From Rhodothermales bacterium (lineage in GTDB: Bacteria > Bacteroidota > Rhodothermia > Rhodothermales > UBA10348): a stretch of 5,760 nt of DNA. Numbering within the stretch: the stretch's first letter is position 1; each line of letters opens with the position of its first letter. Positions 1-5,760 of the stretch are shown here, in pieces. A program made the position numbers and the translations under genes. Under the pieces are notes generated by a model. That model saw only the letters and a program-made list of their open reading frames with translations, was not told the DNA's origin and ran no database searches. Location: contig JABDJZ010000198.1 in assembly GCA_013003255.1 (NCBI GenBank), positions 1 to 5,760 of the forward strand, in the 5' to 3' direction.

Positions 1-1355
1 GGGAATGCGCTGTCGGACACCGGCACCCGGACATCCTCTTCCGTCTTCATGAAGAAGACCACCAGAACCCGGAGGTAGTAGTAGGCCGAAATAGCGCTTG
101 CCAGCACACCACAGATGGCCAGCCAGATCAGCCCGGAGTCAATGGCCGGGGCAAATACAGCCACCTTGCCCATGAATCCACCGAAGGGCGGGAAACCGCT
201 GAGGCTGAACATGAAGATGACCATGGTCCAACCGAGGAGTGGCTTGCGGTAGCCCACACCGGCCAGGGAGTCCAGCGTCTGCTCGCGTCCTTCCTTCTCG
301 TCCCACTCCAGAAGTGCTATCACGCCGAACGCGCCAATGTTCATCAGCGTGTAGATCAGCATGTAGTACAGGGCCCCGGAGTATCCGGCAGCCGAGCCGG
401 CCGCGAGCCCGACCAGGACATACCCGGCGTGCGCCACGGAGGAGTAGGCCAGCATCCGCTTGACGTTGCTCTGGGCAATGGCCAGGATGTTGCCGAGCAC
501 CATGGTGATCAAGGCAACGATGGCCAGCACCTGGCTGACACCGGCTTCAGGAACGGCCGTGTAAAGCACCAGAATCAGGGAGGCGAAGGCGGCGGTCTTC
601 GATGCCGTGGACATGAAACCGGTCAGCGTGGTAGGTGCACCCTGGTACACGTCCGGCGTCCACATGTGGAAGGGGACCGCGCTGACCTTGAAGAAGAAGC
701 CCACCAGCAGAAGGCCGACGCCTGACCAGAAGAGGACTGATGTCCCATTTGCTGCGACCGCGGCAGCAATCTCCATGAGGTCAAACGATCCGGTCGCCCC
801 ATAGATCAGGGCCATGCCGTAGAGGAAGAAGCCTGTGGAGAAGGCACCGAGGAGGAAATACTTGAGGGCGCTTTCGATGCCGCCTTCGTTGTCCCGGACG
901 AGCCCGGTCAGGATATACAGGCAGATGGACATCGTCTCCAGCCCGACGAATACCGCGACCAGATTGTTGGCCGTACCCAGCATCATCATGCCCACCGTAG
1001 CAAAGAGCACGATGGCGTACACCTCGCCGAACTTGTGCTTGATGCGCGACAGGTAGGGCCCGGAAAGCTCAACGGAGAGGCCGGCTCCGAGAAGAACGAT
1101 GAGGTTGACGAACGAGGCGAACCCGCCTGTTCGAATCATCCCGTAGAACGCCGTACCCGCCGGGTCATTGACGCGCGTGATTTCCCATACAAAGGCGAGT
1201 CCCAGCCCAAACCCCGCCAGTCGAGGGACGATGGGGTTGTCGTTGGAAAAGCTGTCGATGACAACAGCAGCCAGGCCCAGAATGGCCAGGAGGACCATGG
1301 GTCCAGCGGCCATCAGGTCAGCCGGCAGCGATGCGTATGCGTTGGTCAGATCCAT
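1..1355 (-). CDS. nuoN: NADH-quinone oxidoreductase subunit N (NuoN/Nqo14), 3' end off window
   Basis: I translated the minus strand from the ATG at 1355 and found 451 codons open to the window edge. E. coli NuoN is 485 residues, so a few dozen C-terminal residues are missing. This is the antiporter-like subunit nearest the quinone-binding part of the complex I membrane arm. Proton-path residues are present: Glu140 in GLETMSICLYILTG (E. coli Glu133), Lys223 in FFFKVSAVPFHMW (Lys217), Lys253 in STASKTAAF (Lys247) and Lys397 in GGFMGKVAVF (Lys395). Other signatures are ESALKYFLLGAF, TPDVYQGAPT (from 233), KRMLAYSSVAHAGY (from 299) and SAISAYYYLRVLV near the visible end. The start gives a normal first helix and is preceded by a weak purine-rich AAGAGA. 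It begins 17 nt after the pcd stop. Nothing is degenerate, and there is no frameshift in the visible part. Confidence 0.96.
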   Translation of the reverse strand, partial: MDLTNAYASLPADLMAAGPMVLLAILGLAAVVIDSFSNDNPIVPRLAGFGLGLAFVWEITRVNDPAGTAFYGMIRTGGFASFVNLIVLLGAGLSVELSGPYLSRIKHKFGEVYAIVLFATVGMMMLGTANNLVAVFVGLETMSICLYILTGLVRDNEGGIESALKYFLLGAFSTGFFLYGMALIYGATGSFDLMEIAAAVAANGTSVLFWSGVGLLLVGFFFKVSAVPFHMWTPDVYQGAPTTLTGFMSTASKTAAFASLILVLYTAVPEAGVSQVLAIVALITMVLGNILAIAQSNVKRMLAYSSVAHAGYVLVGLAAGSAAGYSGALYYMLIYTLMNIGAFGVIALLEWDEKEGREQTLDSLAGVGYRKPLLGWTMVIFMFSLSGFPPFGGFMGKVAVFAPAIDSGLIWLAICGVLASAISAYYYLRVLVVFFMKTEEDVRVPVSDSAF

Positions 1356-1360
1356 CGAAT

Positions 1361-1367
1361 GTCTCTT
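1361..1367 (-). promoter_or_regulatory. Weak Shine-Dalgarno-like site of nuoN
   Basis: AAGAGAC lies 5 nt before the nuoN ATG in the 17-nt pcd-nuoN gap. It is the only purine-rich sequence at a suitable distance from any start in this window and supports the ATG at 1355. It is a poor match to AGGAGG. Confidence 0.4.
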
Positions 1368-1372
1368 GGCGC

Positions 1373-1681
1373 CTAAATCCAGGCGAGGTGGTTGATCCGG
1401 CGGGCCAGTTCCAGGTCCATGGCCGACACCTTGTTGCCGGCGTCATGGGTGGTCAGGCCAATGCGGACCGTTCCGTACACATTGTTGATTTCCGGGTGGT
1501 GGTCCATGTCCTCGGCCTCAAACGCCACGCGAATCAGGAAGCTCATCGCCTCCCGAAAACTCCCGAACTTGAACTCACGCTCCAGACGGTCTTCAGCGTG
1601 GGTCCATCCTTCGAGGCCCGACAGGCCGGCCTGAACCTCAGGAGGCGTAAGCGGAGATCGTGATGGACTAGAACCAGCCAC
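1373..1681 (-). CDS. Pterin-4a-carbinolamine dehydratase (4a-hydroxytetrahydrobiopterin dehydratase, PCD/DCoH)
   Basis: Small cytoplasmic protein, 102 residues if it starts at GTG 1681. It would dehydrate 4a-hydroxytetrahydropterin during pterin cofactor recycling. The family's active-site pattern is complete: Glu57, three residues, His61-His62-Pro63, five residues, Tyr69, nine residues, His79, nine residues, Asp89. The N-terminal part (LTPPEVQAGLSGLEGW) and the C-terminal LARRINHLAWI also fit the family, as does the length. There is no ATG in frame between the end of nhaD and the conserved core. The only usual start is the GTG at 1681-1679, which overlaps the nhaD coding end by 14 nt and suggests translational coupling. 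The same frame is open to an ATG at 1906, but that part is a shadow of nhaD. No aromatic amino acid hydroxylase, the classical partner, is in the window, so its role here is unknown. nuoN starts 17 nt downstream. Confidence 0.88.
   Translation of the reverse strand: MAGSSPSRSPLTPPEVQAGLSGLEGWTHAEDRLEREFKFGSFREAMSFLIRVAFEAEDMDHHPEINNVYGTVRIGLTTHDAGNKVSAMDLELARRINHLAWI
1668..1681 (-). promoter_or_regulatory. nhaD stop / pcd start overlap, probable translational coupling
   Basis: The proposed pcd GTG start (1681-1679) lies 14 nt inside nhaD, whose TAG stop is at 1670-1668. Upstream of the GTG (ACGTGGTCTTCTACA) there is no Shine-Dalgarno-like sequence, so ribosomes finishing nhaD probably re-initiate here. 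The start is inferred, because no other ATG, GTG or TTG is available in frame before the conserved PCD core. Confidence 0.5.
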
Positions 1682-3236
1682 TGTAGAAGACCACGTAGAT
1701 GATGAAGTAGATCGGCAGCAGGATCGGGATCGAGTACCGGATGATGTAGCCCATGAACGACGGGGTCTCAACCCCATTCGATTCGGCGATGGCCTTGACC
1801 ATGAAGTTGGGCGCATTGCCGATGTACGACATGGCTCCGAAGAACACAGCGGCCACCGAAATGGCCTGCAGGTAGATGGCCGAGTCGATGCCGTTGGCGA
1901 ACTCAACCACCGCGGCAGGTGAGTTCACGTCAAGGCCGAACTTGCCCATGGCCGCGGCCAGGAAGTTCAGGTAGGTGGGCGCGTTGTCCAGGATGCCTGA
2001 CAGGGCTCCTGTGCCCCAGTAGAACGTTCCGACGTTCAGGGAGTCCGCGTTCGTGGACGCAAAGTTGGAAATGAGCTGCAGAGCGGGCTGCATCGTGGCG
2101 AAGATGCCCAGGAAGAGCCAGCCGACCTCACGGATGGGCTCAAAGTTGAACTCGTTCTTCTCCATGGCTCCCTGGTCCGCCGTCTTGAAGGCCAGGAATG
2201 CCACGATGAACATGCCTACCTCCCGAATGCCGATCGGGATGTGGTACATGGCATACAGGTTCGGCACCCAGTCGAAGACGTTGGGATCAACAAAGACCAG
2301 CGCGATAATGGCGCCGACCCACCAGAAGGACTTGATGCCTTCCAGGGAAATCAGCGGCAGATTCGGATCTGCTTCGGGAGCCTCCAGCTTGTTGCGGCTG
2401 TCGATCACGAAGAAGACGATCAGAATCAGGATGGTGGCGAACAGCCAGATGTGCCACACGTGGGCCGCAGTCCAGAAGAATGGCACGCCGCGCAGGAAGC
2501 CCAGAAAGAGCGGGGGGTCCCCGATAGGCGTCAGCGCACCGCCGACGTTGGCCACCAGGAAAATGAAGAAGATGATGTGGTAGGGCTTCAACCGGCCCTT
2601 GTTCAGCCGCATGTAGGCGCGAATGAACAGCATGGCCGAGCCGGTCGTGGCAATCACGTTGGCGATGACCGAGGCCAGAAAGAGCAGCACCACGTTGGTG
2701 GTGGCCCGCCCTTTGGCGTTCACGCTCACGTAGATCCCACTGGCGGCAATGAAGAGGGATGCCACCAGCGCGATGAACGAGGCGTATTCCTGAATGGCGT
2801 GTATGACCGGCGTCCAGGAATGGAGGACGAATCCGTAGTAGGCCGCCACCAGGACGCCCAGCGCCACCGAGTATTTCGGGTAATGATGGTGCCAGTGGTG
2901 CGCATAGAAGAGCGGACCGGTGGCAATCATCAGCAGGATGACCGCGAACGGAATAACCAGCCATACCGGCGGCAGGGGTCCGTGGGCGTCATCGCCATGT
3001 TCCTCGTCACCGTGGACCGCCTCGCCGTGTTCGGCATCCTGGTCACCGGCATGCTCGCCGTCCATCGATTCGGCATCCTGGTCGCCAGCAGGCTGGGCTT
3101 CCACCGGGGTAGCGGCCTGTTCAGCTTCCTGGACCAGCGAAACGGGCTGGACTGCCTCGGCGGTTTGGGCAACGGCCGGCGGCGCGGCCAGCCATAGCGC
3201 CAGAACGAATAGGGGCAGCAGACGAAGCATTCTCAT
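1668..3236 (-). CDS. nhaD: NhaD-type Na+/H+ antiporter (ion transporter superfamily) with acidic/His-rich N-terminal region
   Basis: Predicted 522-residue membrane antiporter exchanging Na+ (or Li+) for H+. Residues 1-23 form a clear signal peptide (MRMLRLLP, hydrophobic core, AVA before Gln24). Residues 24-90 are hydrophilic, very acidic and contain five His (62, 70, 75, 80, 85). About 11-12 membrane segments follow from residue 91. Family signatures are NVGGALTPIGDPPLFLGFL (230-248), SGILDNAPTYLNFL (413-426) and YIGNAPNFMVK (471-481), typical NhaD motifs with re-entrant loop character. A His cluster HHWHHHYPK (113-121) follows the first membrane helix. The start could be the ATG at 3236 or the one at 3230; neither has a Shine-Dalgarno sequence. 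The gene lies 21 nt after nuoM and overlaps the probable pcd start. It is not a complex I subunit in most bacteria, but its place in the operon implies co-expression. Substrate choice (Na+ versus another ion) is inferred from family membership only; annotation as a CitMHS/ArsB-type permease would be the main alternative. Confidence 0.9.
   Translation of the reverse strand: MRMLRLLPLFVLALWLAAPPAVAQTAEAVQPVSLVQEAEQAATPVEAQPAGDQDAESMDGEHAGDQDAEHGEAVHGDEEHGDDAHGPLPPVWLVIPFAVILLMIATGPLFYAHHWHHHYPKYSVALGVLVAAYYGFVLHSWTPVIHAIQEYASFIALVASLFIAASGIYVSVNAKGRATTNVVLLFLASVIANVIATTGSAMLFIRAYMRLNKGRLKPYHIIFFIFLVANVGGALTPIGDPPLFLGFLRGVPFFWTAAHVWHIWLFATILILIVFFVIDSRNKLEAPEADPNLPLISLEGIKSFWWVGAIIALVFVDPNVFDWVPNLYAMYHIPIGIREVGMFIVAFLAFKTADQGAMEKNEFNFEPIREVGWLFLGIFATMQPALQLISNFASTNADSLNVGTFYWGTGALSGILDNAPTYLNFLAAAMGKFGLDVNSPAAVVEFANGIDSAIYLQAISVAAVFFGAMSYIGNAPNFMVKAIAESNGVETPSFMGYIIRYSIPILLPIYFIIYVVFYSGWF
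3012..3089 (-). repeat. Two tandem 39-nt units encoding a 13-residue acidic repeat in NhaD
   Basis: Within nhaD, residues 50-62 (AGDQDAESMDGEH) and 63-75 (AGDQDAEHGEAVH) form two adjacent 13-residue units. At DNA level the best-conserved block is 21 nt (3030-3050 and 3069-3089) with two mismatches, spaced exactly 39 nt apart. The in-frame period points to a local duplication that lengthened the acidic, His-containing segment. A third, decayed stretch (GDEEHGDDAHG) follows. Confidence 0.8.
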
Positions 3237-3257
3237 GAGGGCGACAGAAGGGTTTGT

Positions 3258-4853
3258 CTATCGGAGAGCGAGCGGCTGATCCGGAGCGGCAGGTACGTAT
3301 CGCGTTCCGTCGTACACCAGTCTGGGTACTTCGGCGGGATCGTACGCCTGCTTGTCCTCGATGACCTGCAACAGGTTGGCCGTGGCGGGCTCGCTGAGCT
3401 CCAGGAACGGCTTGGGACCAAAGCCCATCCATACCATCAGGATGGCGAGTGGGGCCAGCAGGGCAAGCTCGCGGAAGTTCAGGTCCGCCATGGACGTATT
3501 CTCTTCGGAGGTCAACGGACCCCAGAACATGCGATAGACCATCCAGAGGAGGTATACCGCGGCGAGAATCACGCCCGTGGTGGCAAAGGCAATCAGAAGC
3601 GGCGAACCGATGACGGTGCTCTTGAACGAGCCCATCAGGATCATGAACTCACCCACAAAGCCGTTGAGCCCCGGGAGTCCGGCCGAGGCCAGCACAGTGA
3701 AGATCATGAAGAAGGTCAGGACAGGGACGCTCTTGGCCAGTCCGCCGTAGTCACTCATTTCCCGCGTGTGACGGCGCTCGTAGAGCATGCCGACGATGAG
3801 GAAGAGAGCGCCGGTGGAGATGCCGTGGTTGATCATCTGGATGACCGCGCCCTGAAGTGCCTCGGTGGTAAAGGCAAAGATGCCAAGGACCACGAAGCCG
3901 AGGTGACTGACAGAGGAGTAGGCGACAAGCTTCTTCGCGTCCGTCTGGGCGCGCGAGACCAGGGCGCCGTAGACGATTCCGATCACGGCCAGAATGGCGA
4001 ACATCATCGCGTATTCCTTGGCGGCATCGGGGAAGAACGGAAGGCAGAACTTGAGCAGCCCGTACGTACCCATCTTCAGCAGGACTCCTGCCAGGATCAC
4101 GGACCCACCGGTGGGTGCCTGAACGTGCGCATCCGGCAGCCAGGTGTGCAGCGGGAAGAGCGGAACCTTGATGGCAAAGGCCAGAGCGAACAGCAGGAAC
4201 ATCCAGCCCTGCGTCTCGAGCGGCATGTTGTAGCTGACCAGCTTGAACCAGTCCGTGGTGAACACGCCACCGTTGACGGCATCGCCTGCTGCGTAGCCCA
4301 GCGCGAGCAGCGCCACGAGCATCAGAAGCGAGCCAACGAGCGTGTAGAGGACAAACTTGACCGCCGCGTACACGCGATCCTCTCCGCCCCAGATGCCGAT
4401 GATGAAGTACATCGGGATCAGGGTGAGCTCGAAGAAGATGTAGAACAGGAAGATGTCGTAGCTGGCAAAGACGCCGGTCACGCCCGTCTGCAGGATCAGG
4501 AGGAGGGTGTAGTAGGCCTTGTGGTTCTTCCCGATGTAGTTCCACGACGACAGCACCACAATGGGGCCGAGGAGCGTGGTCAGGAGGATTAGAAGGATGT
4601 TCAGGCCGTCAATCCCGACGTAGTACTTGATGTCCAGGCGGTCTCCGAACCAGCCATCCAGCATGTCCGCCATTTGCGGCGCGGTGGCGGTGGAGACGGA
4701 CGGGTCAAATCCTGCCAGAATGCCGAGCGACACCAGGAAGGTGACCGAAGTCACCGCCAGGGCCGTCCACTTGATGGCGTTCCCGCGTGTCAGAAGGGTC
4801 AGGATCGCCCCGACAAGCGGGAGGAAGATGACGATCGAAGTGATGTTGCTCAT
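3258..4853 (-). CDS. nuoM: NADH-quinone oxidoreductase subunit M (NuoM/Nqo13)
   Basis: Complete 531-residue NuoM, the middle antiporter-like subunit of the complex I membrane arm, about 14 membrane helices, inner membrane. Charged residues of the proton path are all present: Glu142 in FFELTLIPMYF (E. coli Glu144), Lys229 in AIKVPLFPLHTWLPDAH, Lys260 in LLKMGTYGLLKF, and Glu402 in NGFVGEFMIL (E. coli Glu407). His236, His317 (AYSSVSHLGF) and His343 (INHGIS) are also at family positions. The ATG at 4853 gives the usual hydrophobic first helix (MSNITSIVIFLPLVGAILTLL) and starts 16 nt after the nuoL stop; no Shine-Dalgarno sequence is visible (TCAGATCTCA precedes it). The protein is somewhat longer than E. 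coli NuoM (509) because of a hydrophilic tail of about 40 residues (from about 490) of unknown purpose. It is followed after 21 nt by nhaD. Long open frames on both strands within it are shadows. Confidence 0.97.
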   Translation of the reverse strand: MSNITSIVIFLPLVGAILTLLTRGNAIKWTALAVTSVTFLVSLGILAGFDPSVSTATAPQMADMLDGWFGDRLDIKYYVGIDGLNILLILLTTLLGPIVVLSSWNYIGKNHKAYYTLLLILQTGVTGVFASYDIFLFYIFFELTLIPMYFIIGIWGGEDRVYAAVKFVLYTLVGSLLMLVALLALGYAAGDAVNGGVFTTDWFKLVSYNMPLETQGWMFLLFALAFAIKVPLFPLHTWLPDAHVQAPTGGSVILAGVLLKMGTYGLLKFCLPFFPDAAKEYAMMFAILAVIGIVYGALVSRAQTDAKKLVAYSSVSHLGFVVLGIFAFTTEALQGAVIQMINHGISTGALFLIVGMLYERRHTREMSDYGGLAKSVPVLTFFMIFTVLASAGLPGLNGFVGEFMILMGSFKSTVIGSPLLIAFATTGVILAAVYLLWMVYRMFWGPLTSEENTSMADLNFRELALLAPLAILMVWMGFGPKPFLELSEPATANLLQVIEDKQAYDPAEVPRLVYDGTRYVPAAPDQPLALR

Positions 4854-4869
4854 TGAGATCTGACTGGGA

Positions 4870-5760
4870 TCAGCCGAATAGCATCAGGCCAACCACGAGA
4901 AGAACACCGAACACGATGGCGACGGCGTACGACTGCACGACGCCGTTCTGGATATAGCGAAGGAGGTAGCTGACGCCCCGCGTCAGGTAGCCCACGAGAT
5001 TCACCAGGCCGTCGACGAAGTACTTGTCGAAGGGTGCGAAGGCCTTTTCGGCCCCACCAACCACCGGGCGCACCACGGCGCGATCGTAGGCCTCGTCCAC
5101 GAAGTACTTGCCTTGCCACCAGCGGTAGAGGCCGCCGAATCGGGACTCGACCTTGGCGTCGAAGGCGGGGCCTTCGGCGAGGTACCACTTGCGGGCGAGG
5201 AAGAGGCCGACTACAGCAATGGAGGCGCCGAGTGCGATCAGCGCCCACTCTCCAGCCAGACCAACGTGGCCCTCAAAGTGGGCCTCTGCGACCGGGCCGC
5301 CGTAGTCTGCTCCCAGGTAGTGGTGGATCCAGTTCCAGTCTCCATGCTTGATGACGGCTGGTATGCCCAGGAAGCCGGCGATGAGCGAGAGTACGCCCAA
5401 TACCTGCAGCGGCAGGGTCATGGTCCAAGGACTCTCGTGCGGCTTGATGGTGTCGGCGTGCGGCCAGCGTGGCTCACCTTCAAACGTCAGGATGTACGCG
5501 CGCATCATGTAGATGGCCGTGAGCAGTGCCGTGACCAGGCCAATGCCCCAGGCAAACCAGGCCGTCGGGACACCGTTGAATCCGGCCTCAAATGCCTTGA
5601 ACAGGATCTCATCCTTGGAAAAGAACCCAGCCAGCAGCGGGAATCCCGCGATGGCCAGCGTCGAGACCAGGAACGTCCACCGCGTGGTGGGCATGAAGCG
5701 CTTCAGGCCGCCCATCGTCCGCATGTCCTGCGGATCCAGGTGGTGGCCGTGGCCGTCATG
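4870..5760 (-). CDS. nuoL: NADH-quinone oxidoreductase subunit L (NuoL/Nqo12), 3' part of gene
   Basis: This is the C-terminal 296 residues of NuoL, the distal antiporter-like proton-pumping subunit of the complex I membrane arm. The frame is open to the window edge, so the start and roughly the first half of the protein (family length about 610-700 residues) lie outside; the ATG at 5724 is internal. Visible family hallmarks are LDPQDMRTMGGL near the edge and GFFSKDEIL just after. The lysine and aspartate of SKDE (Lys codon 5614-5616) correspond to E. coli Lys399/Asp400 of the proton path. PHESPW then precedes a further membrane segment. The last 80 or so residues, with KYFVDEAYD and VQSYAVAIVFG, match the long amphipathic lateral helix that lies along NuoM and NuoN, followed by a final membrane helix. 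The gene ends in TGA 16 nt before nuoM. A His-rich stretch (HDGHGHH) opens the visible part and probably lies in a loop. Identification is secure. Confidence 0.96.
   Translation of the reverse strand, partial: HDGHGHHLDPQDMRTMGGLKRFMPTTRWTFLVSTLAIAGFPLLAGFFSKDEILFKAFEAGFNGVPTAWFAWGIGLVTALLTAIYMMRAYILTFEGEPRWPHADTIKPHESPWTMTLPLQVLGVLSLIAGFLGIPAVIKHGDWNWIHHYLGADYGGPVAEAHFEGHVGLAGEWALIALGASIAVVGLFLARKWYLAEGPAFDAKVESRFGGLYRWWQGKYFVDEAYDRAVVRPVVGGAEKAFAPFDKYFVDGLVNLVGYLTRGVSYLLRYIQNGVVQSYAVAIVFGVLLVVGLMLFG

Noticed and set aside
429..1376. Several short plus-strand open frames across the nuoN region
   Set aside because: The minus-strand frame is continuous and carries all NuoN signature motifs and key charged residues; the plus-strand frames look like shadows.
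1682..1906. Possible N-terminal extension of PCD starting at ATG 1906
   Set aside because: It overlaps the conserved 3' end of nhaD, is rich in Ser/Arg/Thr/Pro as expected of an out-of-frame reading, and would make the protein far longer than the roughly 100-residue family.
2241..3197. 318-codon open frame on the plus strand, antisense to nhaD
   Set aside because: Low-complexity Gly/His/Gln/Asp-rich translation with no recognisable domain; it is the mirror of a GC-rich coding gene whose family motifs are clear on the other strand.
3237..3257. Possible promoter or terminator in the nuoM-nhaD gap
   Set aside because: Only 21 nt, with no inverted repeat, T-run or -10/-35-like pair visible; it reads as an ordinary intra-operon spacer.
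3751..4545. 264-codon minus-strand frame inside nuoM
   Set aside because: Out-of-frame reading of nuoM; Arg/His/Pro-rich and without family features. nuoM itself is intact, so it is not a frameshift remnant.
3768..4592. 274-codon open frame on the plus strand, antisense to nuoM
   Set aside because: Charged, repetitive translation without a domain, explained by codon bias of nuoM on the opposite strand.
5724..5760. ATG at 5724 as the real start of nuoL
   Set aside because: The frame stays open upstream with a conserved NuoL loop sequence (HHLDPQD) directly before it, so the ATG is internal and the gene continues beyond the window.

Overview
This 5.76 kb window is part of a respiratory complex I (NADH:quinone oxidoreductase, nuo/nqo) gene cluster. 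All five genes lie on the minus strand, so transcription runs from high to low coordinates: nuoL (3' part only), nuoM (complete), a NhaD-type Na+/H+ antiporter gene (complete), a small pterin-4a-carbinolamine dehydratase gene (pcd, complete) and nuoN (nearly complete, last few dozen codons off the window). The window is almost entirely coding. Gaps are 16, 21 and 17 nt, and nhaD and pcd overlap, so this looks like one transcription unit. I see no terminator, promoter, RNA gene, mobile element or CRISPR array, and no gene-free stretch longer than about 21 bases.

Layout: 5760-4870 is the nuoL C-terminal region, including the lateral helix. 4853-3258 is nuoM. 3236-1668 is nhaD, with a signal peptide and an unusual acidic, His-rich N-terminal region. 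1681-1373 is pcd, which apparently starts at a GTG inside the end of nhaD. 1355-1 is nuoN. NuoL, NuoM and NuoN are the three antiporter-like proton-pumping subunits of the complex I membrane arm. In NuoM and NuoN every charged residue expected for proton transfer can be seen, as can the part of NuoL that is present, so the enzyme looks functional.

Organism: the order nuoL-nuoM-nhaD-pcd-nuoN is distinctive. From memory, the complex I genes of Rhodothermus marinus have been reported to include nhaD and pcd homologues. With the fairly high GC content and the lack of strong Shine-Dalgarno sequences at most starts, this suggests a Rhodothermota (Rhodothermus/Salinibacter-like) bacterium or a relative in the Bacteroidota superphylum. 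The assignment rests on gene order and motif recognition, not on a database search.

How the genes may work together: complex I oxidises NADH, reduces quinone and builds a proton gradient. A co-expressed NhaD could spend part of that gradient to expel Na+, linking respiration to sodium homeostasis. The reason for a pterin dehydratase inside this operon is not evident from the sequence. The arrangement is unusual among bacteria but probably not undescribed. The least familiar details are the repeat-built acidic/His-rich extension of NhaD and the GTG start of pcd inside nhaD.
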